This document shows, one piece after another, positions 16,576-24,790 of a DNA stretch of 64,000 bases. Location: NCBI RefSeq assembly GCF_028737265.1, contig NZ_JAQZAK010000002.1, positions 1,054,001 to 1,118,000 on the forward strand, read 5' to 3'. The position numbers and the translations under genes are program-made. Every line of letters begins with the position of its first letter. The first letter of the stretch is position 1. The notes beneath the pieces were generated by a model. That model saw only the letters and a program-made list of their open reading frames with translations, had not been told where the DNA came from and made no database searches. The DNA comes from Actinomycetospora callitridis (lineage in GTDB: Bacteria > Actinomycetota > Actinomycetes > Mycobacteriales > Pseudonocardiaceae).

Positions 16576-18939
16576 TCAGGGTGTGAAGCGCCGCAGCCGC
16601 AGGCTGTTGCCGACGACGAAGACGCTCGACAGCGCCATCGTCACGCCGGCGATCATCGGGTTCAGCAGCCCGGCGACGGCCAGCGGGAGCGCCGCGACGT
16701 TGTAGGCGAAGGCCCAGAACAGGTTGCCGCGGATCGTGGAGAGCGTGCGGCGGGCCAGGCGCAGGGCGACGGGCACGGCACGCAGGTCGTCGCGGACGAG
16801 GGTGACGTCGCCGGCCTCGATGGCCATGGCGGTGCCGGTCCCCATCGCCACGCCGAGGTCGGCCTGCGCCAGGGCCGCGGCGTCGTTGACGCCGTCGCCG
16901 ACCATCGCGACGGTCGCGCCGCCCTCCTGGAGACGACGGACCTCGTCGGCCTTCTCGGTCGGCAGGACCTCGGCGACGACGTCGGCCGCGTCGATGCCCA
17001 CCTCCGCGGCGACCGCGCGGGCCGCGGCGGGGTTGTCGCCGGTGAGCAGCACCGGACGCAGGCCGCTCGCCCGCATCTGGGCGACGGCTTCCTTCGAGCC
17101 CTCGCGCACCCCGTCCGCGACCGCGAGCACCGCGCGGGCCCGCAGGACGCCGCTCTCGTCGTCCCAGGCGACCAGCACCGTCGTCGCGCCCCGGGCGGCG
17201 GCGTCGTCGAGCGCGCGCTGCAGGTCGGCCGGGACGTCCACACCGCGCTCGACGAACAGGCGGTGGCGGCCGGCGAGCACCCGCACGCCGTCGACGGTCC
17301 CGACGACGCCGAGCCCGTCGAGCGGCGCGACGTCGGTGACCTCGGCGGATATGGACGCGACCTCGTCCCGGGCCGCCGCCGCGATCGCCCGGGCGACGGG
17401 GTGCTCGAGGCGCGCCTCGAGGGCACCGGCGCGGGCGAGCACCTCGTCACGGCCGACGCCGTCCGTCGTGCGCAGCGTCTGCAGGGTCATCCGGCCCGTG
17501 GTGACGGTGCCGGTCTTGTCCAGCACGATCGTGTCGACCCGTCGCGTCGACTCGAGGACCTCGGGCCCCCGCAGCAGGATGCCGAGCTGGGCACCGCGGC
17601 CGGTGGCGACGGCGAGGGCGGTCGGGGTGGCGAGGCCGAGCGCGCAGGGGCAGGCCACGACGAGCACGGCCATGCCGGCCGCGACCGCGAAGCCCCAGCC
17701 GGCGCCCGAGACGCCCCAGAAGAGCAGGGTGTTGATCGCGACCAGGATCACGACCGGCACGAACCACGCGGAGATGCGGTCGGCGAGCCGCTGGATCGCG
17801 GTCTTGCCGGCCTGCGCCTCCTCGACACGACGCGCCATCCGGGCCCACTGCGTGTCCCCGGCGGCCCGGGTGGTCTCGACGACGAGGCGGGCGGTCTCGT
17901 TGCGGGTGCCGGCGAGGACCTCGGTGCCGGGCTCGACGTCGACGGGCGCGGACTCGCCGGTCATGGCGCCCGCGTCGACGGTCGACCGTCCCTCCACCAC
18001 GCGACCGTCCAGCGGGAAGGGCTCGCCGGCGCCGACCGCGATGCGGTCACCGGGCTGCACGCCGGCGACCGGCACCGGCAGTTCGCGGTCACCGACGACC
18101 ACCCGGGCCTCGGTGGCGGGCGGCGCCATGAGCGACGACGACACCCCAAGCGCACGGCGTCGTCCGCGGAGCTCGATCCAGCGCCCGAGCAGCGCCGCGG
18201 TGGTGATGGCGGCCGCGGCCTCGAGGTAGACCGTCCGCGAGCCGTCGAACTGGTCGGGCCGCGGGATGAGGTAGAGGGCGTGGCGCATTCCGCCGAGTCC
18301 CGCGCCACCGAAGAAGAGGGTCCACAGCGACCAGCCGAACGCGGCGAGCGTGCCCACCGAGACGAGCGTGTCCATCGTCGCCGAGAGGTGGCGCAGGTGT
18401 CGGGCCGCGGCCTTGTGGAAGCGGTACCCGCCCCAGATCACGACGGGCGCGGTGAGCACCAGGCAGAACCACTGCCAGTACCGGAACTGCCAGTCGGGGT
18501 TCATCGCGACCGCCATCACCGGCAGCGTCAGCGCGAGGCAGACGAGGGCACGGTGGCGCAGCTCGGAGAGCTCGGGGTCCGGCGCCTCCTCGGCCTTCGT
18601 CGCCGTCGTGGGCGACGACGTGGGGCGCGGCGCGCTCTCGGGAGCGGTCCGCGGCGCGGGGACACCACCGCCGGCGGGTACCAGCGGCTGCGCCGCCGTC
18701 GCGCCGAAGCCGAGGGTCCGGACGGCCGCGACGAGCTCGTCGGTGTCCTGCTCCGGGGGGTGGGTGACGCGGGCGCGGCCCGTGGCGTAGTTGACGCTGG
18801 CCTCGACGCCCGGCAGCCGTCCGAGCTTGCGCTGGATGCGTGCGGCGCACGTCCCGCAGGTCATGCCGGTGACGGCGAGCTCGGTCGTCACCGTCTCCGC
18901 GCTCGCCGCTGCCGTGCTGTCCGCGACATCGGTCGCCAC
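16576..18939 (-). CDS. copper-translocating P1B-type ATPase
   Basis: This 787-residue copper exporter has an N-terminal heavy-metal domain with GMTCGTCAAR (Cys28, Cys31), then a Pro/Ala-rich linker and eight predicted membrane helices. It carries the transport motif CPC, actuator TGES, phosphorylation site DKTGT, the HP motif in EHPVARAI and the hinge GDGVND. These are the P1B-1 Cu(I) ATPase hallmarks. The start is GTG with a very strong AGGAGGTGG site. No CsoR or CopZ gene is adjacent, which is unusual for an isolated copA, but the DsbA-CcdA pair lies close by. It acts at the cytoplasmic membrane in copper detoxification or cuproenzyme loading. Confidence 0.93.
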   Translation of the reverse strand: MATDVADSTAAASAETVTTELAVTGMTCGTCAARIQRKLGRLPGVEASVNYATGRARVTHPPEQDTDELVAAVRTLGFGATAAQPLVPAGGGVPAPRTAPESAPRPTSSPTTATKAEEAPDPELSELRHRALVCLALTLPVMAVAMNPDWQFRYWQWFCLVLTAPVVIWGGYRFHKAAARHLRHLSATMDTLVSVGTLAAFGWSLWTLFFGGAGLGGMRHALYLIPRPDQFDGSRTVYLEAAAAITTAALLGRWIELRGRRRALGVSSSLMAPPATEARVVVGDRELPVPVAGVQPGDRIAVGAGEPFPLDGRVVEGRSTVDAGAMTGESAPVDVEPGTEVLAGTRNETARLVVETTRAAGDTQWARMARRVEEAQAGKTAIQRLADRISAWFVPVVILVAINTLLFWGVSGAGWGFAVAAGMAVLVVACPCALGLATPTALAVATGRGAQLGILLRGPEVLESTRRVDTIVLDKTGTVTTGRMTLQTLRTTDGVGRDEVLARAGALEARLEHPVARAIAAAARDEVASISAEVTDVAPLDGLGVVGTVDGVRVLAGRHRLFVERGVDVPADLQRALDDAAARGATTVLVAWDDESGVLRARAVLAVADGVREGSKEAVAQMRASGLRPVLLTGDNPAAARAVAAEVGIDAADVVAEVLPTEKADEVRRLQEGGATVAMVGDGVNDAAALAQADLGVAMGTGTAMAIEAGDVTLVRDDLRAVPVALRLARRTLSTIRGNLFWAFAYNVAALPLAVAGLLNPMIAGVTMALSSVFVVGNSLRLRRFTP

Positions 18940-19200
18940 GCCGCCACCTCCTGCTCGTCGCCGGGGATCGACGGCGCGACGTTAGGGGGCGGTCACGTCG
19001 CGGCCGCCGGAGCTGAGAGCGCCTGAGGACCCGTCCGCCGACCGCTGGTCGGGAAGGGACGAGCGGTCGTTCCGGACGCCCGTCCGGTCGTCGACGTACA
19101 CCCGATCGGTGCAGCCGTCTCAGCCGCTCCGTGTGTGCGGCGACGTGATGATCGGGTAGGCCCGGCGACGACCGTGCACCGTTCATCCAGGAGGCACCGC
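18940..19200 (+). promoter_or_regulatory. divergent region with candidate sigma-B-like promoter for CsbD gene
   Basis: This gap holds the upstream regions of the copper ATPase and the CsbD-like gene. About 40 bases before the CsbD start is GGGTAG, with GTGT roughly 17 bases further upstream, resembling GTTT/GGGTAT of general-stress sigma factors. No CsoR-type palindrome is evident before the ATPase. A good AGGAGG precedes the CsbD ATG. Confidence 0.35.
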
Positions 19201-19410
19201 ATGGCCGAGGACACGTCCGCCGAGGACCTCAAGGGCCGCGCCAAGGAAGCCGTCGGCGCCGTCACGGGCCAGGACGACTGGGCCCGCGAGGGCAAGGAGC
19301 AGCAGAAGAAGGCCGACGCCGAGGACACCGCCCGGGAGAAGGAGGCGGAGGCGCAGAAGGCCCGCGCAGAGGCCGAGAAGAAGGACGCGGACCAGAAGAA
19401 GCACCAGTAG
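19201..19410 (+). CDS. CsbD-like stress protein
   Basis: This 69-residue, highly charged, Lys/Glu/Ala-rich protein opens with MAEDTSAEDLKGRAKEAVG. The DLKGRAKEAVGAVTG core is the CsbD-family signature. The rest is a long charged helix with repeated EKEAEAQKA-type segments and no Cys or aromatic core. CsbD proteins are induced by general stress (sigma-B in Bacillus), and their function is unknown. The start is ATG after CCAGGAGGCACCGC. A clear hairpin terminator follows. Abundance under stress is expected from the family and the candidate promoter, not shown. Confidence 0.8.
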   Translation: MAEDTSAEDLKGRAKEAVGAVTGQDDWAREGKEQQKKADAEDTAREKEAEAQKARAEAEKKDADQKKHQ

Positions 19411-19431
19411 TTCCCCGCACACGCCGCGCGG

Positions 19432-19460
19432 CCCCGGACCGGTCACCGGTCGGTCCGGGG
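19432..19460 (+). terminator. intrinsic terminator-like hairpin after CsbD gene
   Basis: CCCCGGACCG (19432-19441) pairs perfectly with CGGTCCGGGG (19451-19460) around a 9-nt loop, 21 bases after the CsbD stop. There is no T-run, as is usual in high-GC actinomycetes. Confidence 0.75.
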
Positions 19461-19563
19461 GCGTCGTGTGCCCCGCCCCCGACCCGCGCCGGACGCGCTG
19501 CGTAACGAACTTCGCCTTCCGATCGATCACCAGCCGTCACGCGGGATCGATGAGAGGGCAGCG

Positions 19564-19827
19564 ATGATGGTGCTCGTGGTGCTGGGGGTCGTGGCGATGG
19601 GCCTCGCCCTCGCCTGGGAGCTGCGCTTCGTCGCGCTCTGGCTCCTCGTGCGGGCCGTCGACGCGGTCGAGGGCGCCGACGGCGCGGGCCGCCGGCAGTA
19701 CCGCGACTTCCGCCGCGTCGTCACCGAGCAGGGTCTCGCCGGCGTCGACCTCGCCTGGCTGGCGAGCAACGACGACGACCGTTCCGACGTCGCCGACCGC
19801 GCGGACTGGCAGCTGCGCAGCGCCTGA
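19564..19827 (+). CDS. small membrane protein of unknown function
   Basis: This 87-residue protein begins MMVLVVLGVVAMGLALAW, with one N-terminal membrane helix followed by a charged cytosolic tail (RRQYRDFRRVVTEQGL, then DDDRSDVADRADW). The start is the first ATG at 19564, with GAGAGGG upstream. I do not recognise a named family. It stands alone between the CsbD terminator and the convergent guanidinium exporter gene. Confidence 0.55.
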   Translation: MMVLVVLGVVAMGLALAWELRFVALWLLVRAVDAVEGADGAGRRQYRDFRRVVTEQGLAGVDLAWLASNDDDRSDVADRADWQLRSA

Positions 19828-19849
19828 CCGTGCGCCGGTGGACCGCCCG

Positions 19850-20164
19850 TCAGTGGACCAGCTTCAGCCCGACCACACCCCCGACGATCGCCACCAGGAA
19901 GACGATCTTCAGCGCGGAGATCGACTCATCGCCCGTGGCCATGGCGTAGGCGACGGTGAGCACCGCGCCGATCCCGACCCACACCGCGTACGACGTGCCC
20001 ACCGGCAGGCTGCGCATCGCGTAGGCCAGGCCGACCATGCTGAGCAGGATCGCCACGCCGAACGTGATCGACGGTCCGAGCCGGGAGAAGCCCTCCGACC
20101 TGCCCAGCGCCGTGGCCCACACGGCCTCGAGCACACCGGAGACGACGAGAACGATCCATGCCAC
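19850..20164 (-). CDS. gdx: SMR-family guanidinium exporter (Gdx/SugE type)
   Basis: This 104-residue, four-helix small multidrug resistance protein begins at GTG 20164 with AWIVLVVSGVLEAVWATAL. The essential glutamate is E13, as in SugE/Gdx proteins, and GTSYAVWVGIGA in helix 3 also matches. These proteins exchange guanidinium for protons at the membrane. A guanidine-III riboswitch lies directly upstream, which makes guanidinium the likely substrate rather than generic quaternary amines. Longer in-frame starts upstream would run through the riboswitch and are rejected. Confidence 0.9.
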   Translation of the reverse strand: MAWIVLVVSGVLEAVWATALGRSEGFSRLGPSITFGVAILLSMVGLAYAMRSLPVGTSYAVWVGIGAVLTVAYAMATGDESISALKIVFLVAIVGGVVGLKLVH

Positions 20165-20182
20165 GACGAGCCTCGCTACGGT

Positions 20183-20223
20183 CGCCGTCTTGTCGCGGTC
20201 TGGGTACGGCGCCCCTCGTCCAG
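20183..20223 (-). ncRNA. guanidine-III (ykkC-III) riboswitch
   Basis: Read on the minus strand, the element has CTGGACGAGG, then GGCGCCGTACCCAG, then GACAAGACGGCG. This agrees with the guanidine-III consensus (CxGGACGAGG, GCGCCGU, ACAAGACGGCGC). The P1 pseudoknot helix CTGG/CCAG and the P2 helix GCCGT/ACGGC are both intact, and P1 differs from the commonly cited CCGG pair by a compensated change. It ends about 18 bases before the GTG of the SMR exporter, so it can control access to the ribosome site. Confidence 0.88.
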
Positions 20224-20320
20224 GTCGCTCCCGATGATCGGGGAGCGCCACCCGAGGATCGCAACGGGTGCGTGAGCTCGGCAAGGTGGACGACGGTGCG
20301 TTGCGTCTCCACGGCCCGGC

Positions 20321-20713
20321 TCAGACGACCCGCGCCATCCAGAGGTGACCGTCGGGGTCGGTGAACGTGCTCTGGTACCCCCACCCCGGGTCGCCCGGCT
20401 CGACCTTCACGGTGGTGCCGGCCGACCGCACGCGCTCGGTGACGACGTCGACCTCGGCGGGCGTCGCCACGCCGAGGGCGAGGAGGCACTCGCTCACGCC
20501 GTCCGGCGCCACCTCGTGGTCCGCGCTGACGAAGCCGAAGCCGTCGCGGGGGATCAGCATGAGCGTCACGTCGGGGCCGAGGGCGAACTGGAGCGGCTAG
20601 GGCAGGCCGTCGTCCGCGATCTCGCTGCCGACGGTCTCGAGGTCGAGCACCCGGCGGTAGAAGTCGTGGGCGACCCGGCGGTCCTGCACCGGCAGCGCGA
20701 CGGTGAACGGCAT
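20321..20713 (-). pseudogene. VOC/glyoxalase-like gene with one in-frame TAG
   Basis: A 131-codon frame starts at ATG 20713 after GGGAGG, with MPFTVALPVQDRRVAHDFY typical of VOC-superfamily proteins. It is interrupted by a single TAG at 20597-20599, after IADDGLP, and then continues in the same frame. The continuation starts PLQFALGPDVTLMLIPRDGF and ends GYQSTFTDPDGHLWMARVV. All family features flank the stop, so either a point nonsense mutation (for example GAG or CAG to TAG) or a sequencing error is likely. The rest of the gene shows no decay, which suggests a recent event. VOC proteins are metal enzymes or bleomycin-resistance-like binding proteins. Confidence 0.82.
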
Positions 20714-20895
20714 TTGCGCAGCCTCCCACCGATCTCCCCGATCCCACGAGCGGGTGGCGGCGTAACAATTCCGGCCCTTCGGACGAGAACACCGTCGACG
20801 GACCCGGCCGGGAACGCCTGCGACAACGCGGAAGCGGCCGCCGCAGTTCCGTCCCATCCACGCTCGTGCGGTTCTTCAGTCGGGGGGACATTCCG

Positions 20896-21537
20896 GTGTC
20901 GAAGAAGGGCTGGGCCATCGGCGTCGTCGCGTTCCTCGCGATCGTCGGCTCGTGCAGCGACAAGGAGACGACGACGACGACGCCGGCCCCGGTCGCGGCG
21001 CCTGCCAGCTCGTCCCCGTACGTCGCACCCGTGGCGGCGCCCACCACGTCGGCCGCGCCCGCCGGGGTCGCCGTCACCCGGGTGATCGACGGGGACACCT
21101 TCGAGATCGCCGGCGGGCAGCGGGTGCGCGTGCTCGGGATCGACTCCTGCGAGATCGGCACCTACGGCGGCACCCAGGCGAAGCAGTCCGCCGAGATCGC
21201 CCTCGACGGCGAATCCGTGGTCCTCGAGCAGGAGCCCGGCGTCGACCGCGACCGCTCCGGCCGCCTGCTGCGCTACGTCTCGACCGGCTACGGCAGCGAC
21301 TTCGGCGAGACCATGGTCGTCCAGACCCACACCGGCGCCGCCCGGGGCGACAGCGACGCCTCCGACGCGCGGCTCGCCGACCTGCGCGAGCGGGACCACG
21401 GCGGTCGCGACTGCTCGGAGCCCGAATCCGCGCCCTCCACCACCGAGTACGACGTCGACGTGGATGTCGACGACGACGGCAACCTCCCCGACGGGGCCCT
21501 GACCGGCGGCTACTGCGCCCGCAAGTGGTGGTGCTGA
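20896..21537 (+). CDS. secreted thermonuclease-like lipoprotein
   Basis: This 213-residue protein has a signal peptide ending in a lipobox-like VGSC near residue 20, then a Thr/Pro/Ala-rich spacer and a staphylococcal nuclease-like domain. The core motifs are VIDGDTFEI, RVRVLGIDSCE and DRDRSGRLLRYV, which supply the Asp, Glu and Arg of the SNase active site. An acidic Asp-rich segment and a Cys-containing tail (GGYCARKWWC) follow. The GTG at 20896 was chosen because GGGGGGA precedes it; an in-frame GTG at 20866 is possible. It probably acts as a surface nucleic-acid hydrolase. The downstream gene encodes another secreted protein. Confidence 0.78.
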   Translation: MSKKGWAIGVVAFLAIVGSCSDKETTTTTPAPVAAPASSSPYVAPVAAPTTSAAPAGVAVTRVIDGDTFEIAGGQRVRVLGIDSCEIGTYGGTQAKQSAEIALDGESVVLEQEPGVDRDRSGRLLRYVSTGYGSDFGETMVVQTHTGAARGDSDASDARLADLRERDHGGRDCSEPESAPSTTEYDVDVDVDDDGNLPDGALTGGYCARKWWC

Positions 21538-21619
21538 CCCGAGCGAGGCTGGGTCACGCCGACGAGTGATGGCTCGCACGCGGGCTAACGAGCAGGACCG
21601 GTCGGAGCGATGCCCGGGC

Positions 21620-22111
21620 ATGACGCAGTCGGGGCGCCACGCTCGGGACCACAGCTCGATCAACGCCGTGCGGCTGGCACTCGCCAGCACGGTGCTCGGG
21701 ATCCTCACCGCGGCGGTGGTGGTGCTGACGTCCGCCACGCCGACCGTCGCGCTCGTGGCGTCCCCGGTGGCGCCCGCCGCCGCGGTCACGCCCGTGGCAC
21801 CGGAAGCGGTCGTCCCGGCGGAGCCGGTCACCACGGCTCCGACCTCTTCGAAAGCCGCCCCCGCGACCACCAGGTCGCGGACGTCGGACGAGGACGAGAC
21901 GCCGGCCACCTCGTCCCGCTCCGGTGCCCGGAGCTCGGGCGCGGGGTGTGGTCAGCGCGCGGTCTCGGCGGGCGAGTTCAACCCGTCGTGCTCGGAGTAC
22001 CAGGGCTACCTCGACCCCGGCCGCGCCGGCGGCCGCGCCCCGAGCTCCGGCGACCTCCAGACCGAGTGGGGATGCGAGCAGGGCTACATCCCTGCCGACG
22101 AGTGCGACTAG
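21620..22111 (+). CDS. secreted hypothetical protein
   Basis: This 163-residue protein has a hydrophobic N-terminal segment (LALASTVLGILTAAVVVL) acting as a signal or anchor. A long Ala/Pro/Val/Thr/Ser-rich low-complexity stretch follows, then a small C-terminal domain with four cysteines (GCGQRA, PSCSEY, WGCEQGY, DECD). The Cys pattern suggests disulfides. An in-frame GTG/ATG at 21566-21569 gives a longer form; 21620 is preferred because it places the signal closer to the start. It follows the thermonuclease-like gene on the same strand. I do not recognise the C-terminal domain. Confidence 0.6.
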   Translation: MTQSGRHARDHSSINAVRLALASTVLGILTAAVVVLTSATPTVALVASPVAPAAAVTPVAPEAVVPAEPVTTAPTSSKAAPATTRSRTSDEDETPATSSRSGARSSGAGCGQRAVSAGEFNPSCSEYQGYLDPGRAGGRAPSSGDLQTEWGCEQGYIPADECD

Positions 22112-22593
22112 GTCCGCTCGACGGTCCTGAAGTACCGGACGATCGGGAACGGCGTGAACCCCGCGCTCTCGTAGAGCCGACGGGCCGGCGCGTGTCCCGG
22201 GTCGCCCGCGGTCTCCACCATCGCCGTCGCGAACCCCTGCTCGCCGATCCACTCGAGAGCGACCTCGGTCAGCCGCCGCCCGATCCCTCGCCCCTGGTAC
22301 CGCGGGTCGACCGCCGCCATGTGGATTTCCCCGATCGGCTCGTCCTCACGGCGACCGACCGCGACGAAGCCGGCCACGTCGTCGTCGACCTCGGCGACCC
22401 GGACGTGCAGGGTGGCGCAGGCGCTCTCGACCGCCTCCTGCTGGCCGGCGCGCCAGTCCGGGTGCTGGGCCTCGAAGACCCCGGAGCCCGCGAGCTGCTG
22501 CTCGACCGAGGCGAACACCGGCGCCCACGCCTCGAGCGAGAGCTCGACGAGGCGCGGCAGGTCGGCCGCGGCGTAGCCCCGGACCGTCGTCAC
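22108..22593 (-). CDS. GNAT-family N-acetyltransferase
   Basis: This 161-residue acetyl-CoA-dependent acyltransferase shows the GNAT motif A as VDPRYQGRGIGRRLTEVAL (Q/RxxGxG/A) and motif B near RRLYESAGFTPFP. It starts at GTG and overlaps the stop of the DUF5996 gene by four bases (GTGA), so the two are cotranscribed. The substrate is unknown. A small molecule is more likely than a ribosomal protein because the opening (TTVRGYAAADLPRLVEL) resembles generic actinobacterial GNATs. Confidence 0.85.
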   Translation of the reverse strand: MTTVRGYAAADLPRLVELSLEAWAPVFASVEQQLAGSGVFEAQHPDWRAGQQEAVESACATLHVRVAEVDDDVAGFVAVGRREDEPIGEIHMAAVDPRYQGRGIGRRLTEVALEWIGEQGFATAMVETAGDPGHAPARRLYESAGFTPFPIVRYFRTVERT

Positions 22594-23513
22594 GACCGGG
22601 CGCGCGAGGCGGGGTCGGCCTCGAGGGCGCCGCGGTCCCACTGCGCGTTGTCGGCGGCGGCCTCGTAGGTGCTCTGCAGGAACTCGAGCAGGTACCGGTC
22701 CGGGTCGGCCGCCCGGCGCACCGCCTCGTAGGGCAGCAGGAACTGCTGGGCCGCGTCGACCCAGGCCGCCTCGGCCGGGGCGACGGGGTGCTCGCGGAAC
22801 CCGGGCGGCTCCGGGTACGCGTAGGCGTAGAACGCCCCCTCCTCGCCGTAGCCCGGCCAGAAGCCGGCGCTGCTGAGCTCGTGCGAGTAGCCCTCGACCA
22901 TGACCCAGTCCGCGCAGTTCGGGGCGCCGCCGGGGTGCGGCGGTGCGGTGCGGCCCGAGAACCGCGTGCACGCCATGTCCAGCCCGCCCCAGAAGAAGTG
23001 GACCGGGCTGACCTTGCCGATGAAGCGCGACCGGAACTCGGTGAGCACCCGCTGCGCGTTGACCAGCTGGCCCCAGAACGCCCGCGCGTGCGCCGGCTCG
23101 TAGGTGGTGTGCTCGTCGTCCTTCTCGAACGGGATCGCCCGCACCACCTCCGTGGGCGTGGTGCGGATCGTGACGTCCACGCCCAGCTCGCCCAGCGCGG
23201 CCATCGTCTCGGCGTAGAAGTCGGCGACGGGCCTGCTCGTCAGCGGCACGGAGCGCTGCCCACCGGTGCTCGCCCGCAGGTCCAGCCGGTGCTCGACGAA
23301 GTCGAACTCCATGTCGAACGCGCCGTGGGCGTAGGGCATCGACGACGTCGTCAGGCCGCGCGCCGAGACGTACAGCGGGACCTGCCACCAGTGGTTGATC
23401 ATCGGCTCCGAGGCCATGCGGATCTTCCCGACGATCTGGGTCCACATGTGCAGCGTGTCGCGGGTGTCCGCCCAGTCGGCGACCCGGAGGGCCGGCCACA
23501 GCTCCGTACTCAT
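22590..23513 (-). CDS. DUF5996 family protein
   Basis: This 307-residue protein starts with MSTELWPALRVADWADTRDT and contains QVPLYVSARGLTTSSMPY, a segment ending HRLDLRAS, and FFWGGLDMACTRFSGRTAPP. These are features of the actinobacterial DUF5996 family, whose function is unknown. The start at 23513 is preferred because MxxxLWPALRVADWADT matches family N-termini; a GGAGGA lies very close, and an ATG four codons upstream is an alternative. It is translationally coupled to the downstream acetyltransferase gene. Confidence 0.75.
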   Translation of the reverse strand: MSTELWPALRVADWADTRDTLHMWTQIVGKIRMASEPMINHWWQVPLYVSARGLTTSSMPYAHGAFDMEFDFVEHRLDLRASTGGQRSVPLTSRPVADFYAETMAALGELGVDVTIRTTPTEVVRAIPFEKDDEHTTYEPAHARAFWGQLVNAQRVLTEFRSRFIGKVSPVHFFWGGLDMACTRFSGRTAPPHPGGAPNCADWVMVEGYSHELSSAGFWPGYGEEGAFYAYAYPEPPGFREHPVAPAEAAWVDAAQQFLLPYEAVRRAADPDRYLLEFLQSTYEAAADNAQWDRGALEADPASRARS

Positions 23514-23550
23514 TCCTCCATTCATAGCCGGACGAGCACCCCGCCGTCGA

Positions 23551-24771
23551 TCACAGGTCGGACAGCGGGACCCCGGGGTCGGCGAGCCGGGCGGTGTCGA
23601 GCGTCGTGCCGGCACGGATGAGCCGCTCGATGTCGTCGGTGACGTCCCAGATGTTGACGTTCATGCCCGCGAGCAGCCGACCGTCGCGGAGCCAGAACGC
23701 GATGAACTCGCGGCCGGCGAGGTCGCCGCGGACGACCACCTCGACGTCCTCGTCGCCCGCGTCGACGTGGCCCGTGTACTCCATGCCGAGGTCGTACTGG
23801 TCGGTGAAGAAGTAGGGCAGCCGGTCCCAGCCCGCGGCGTTCTCGTCGATCATCGCCGCCGCGGCGACCGGCCCGCTGTTCTGGGCGGTCGCCCAGTGCT
23901 CGACACGGATCTGCCGACCGAGGGCCGGGTGGTGGATGCTCGCGATGTCCCCGGCCGCGTAGATGTGGGGATCGCTGCTGCGCAGGTGCTCGTCCACCCG
24001 GACGCCGTCGTCCACCTGCAGACCCGCGCCCTCGGCGAGCCCGGTGTTCGGGGCCGCGCCGATGCCGACGACGACCGCGTCCGCCTCGACGAGCGAGCCG
24101 TCGCCCAGGCGGACGCCCACGACGGCGCCGTCCTTGCCCACGATCTCGGTGACCTGCACGCCGGTGCGCAGATCGACGCCGTGCTCGCGGTGCAGGCCGG
24201 CGAATACCTCGGCGATCTCCGGGCCCAGCACGCCCAGCAGGGGCGCGTCGGCGGCCTCGAGCACCGCCACCTCCACGCCGGCGATCCGCGCCGCCGCGGT
24301 CACCTCGAGGCCGATCCAGCCCCCGCCGATCACGGCGATCCGCCCCGCCCGCTGCAGCAGGATCTTGAGGCGGTCGCTGTCGTCGAGGTAGCGGAGGTAG
24401 TGCACGTCCTCCAGCTCGGCGCCCGGCACCCGCAGGTGCCGTGGCGACGACCCGGTGGCGAGCAGCAGGGCGTCGTAGCCCACGCGGCCGCCGTCGTCGA
24501 GGACGACCTCGGAGGCGTCGCGGTCGATCCCGGTGACGGTCGCGCCGAGGCGCAGGTCGACGTCGTGCTCCCGGTACCAGTCGGCCGGGTGCACGAAGAC
24601 CTCGTCGCGCTCCGACGATCCCTGGAGGTACTCCTTCGAGAGTGGGGGGCGCTCGTAGGGCCGGTGCTGCTCGGCGCCGAGCAGCACCACCCGCCCCTCG
24701 TACCCGCCGTCTCGGAGGGCCTCCGCCGCCCGGGCACCGGCCAGGCCGGCTCCGACGATCACGTACGTCAT
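23551..24771 (-). CDS. FAD-dependent ferredoxin-reductase-like oxidoreductase
   Basis: This 406-residue flavoprotein has the FAD motif VIVGAGLAGARAAEAL at the N-terminus and the NAD motif IAVIGGGWIGLEV in the middle. It also has the second FAD contact YAAGDIA and the C-terminal reductase domain of the BphA4/putidaredoxin-reductase group. It transfers electrons from NAD(P)H to a ferredoxin or similar carrier. The start is preceded by AGGAGGAG. It lies 19 bp after the acyl desaturase gene, so it may supply electrons to that diiron enzyme. No ferredoxin gene is next to it, and the electron path would need a carrier encoded elsewhere. Confidence 0.88.
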   Translation of the reverse strand: MTYVIVGAGLAGARAAEALRDGGYEGRVVLLGAEQHRPYERPPLSKEYLQGSSERDEVFVHPADWYREHDVDLRLGATVTGIDRDASEVVLDDGGRVGYDALLLATGSSPRHLRVPGAELEDVHYLRYLDDSDRLKILLQRAGRIAVIGGGWIGLEVTAAARIAGVEVAVLEAADAPLLGVLGPEIAEVFAGLHREHGVDLRTGVQVTEIVGKDGAVVGVRLGDGSLVEADAVVVGIGAAPNTGLAEGAGLQVDDGVRVDEHLRSSDPHIYAAGDIASIHHPALGRQIRVEHWATAQNSGPVAAAAMIDENAAGWDRLPYFFTDQYDLGMEYTGHVDAGDEDVEVVVRGDLAGREFIAFWLRDGRLLAGMNVNIWDVTDDIERLIRAGTTLDTARLADPGVPLSDL

Positions 24772-24790
24772 GCGTGGCTCCTCCTGTTCG

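Noticed and set aside
16081..19026. 981-codon plus-strand frame opposite the copper ATPase
   Set aside because: It has Arg/Gly/His-rich antisense composition and no domains.
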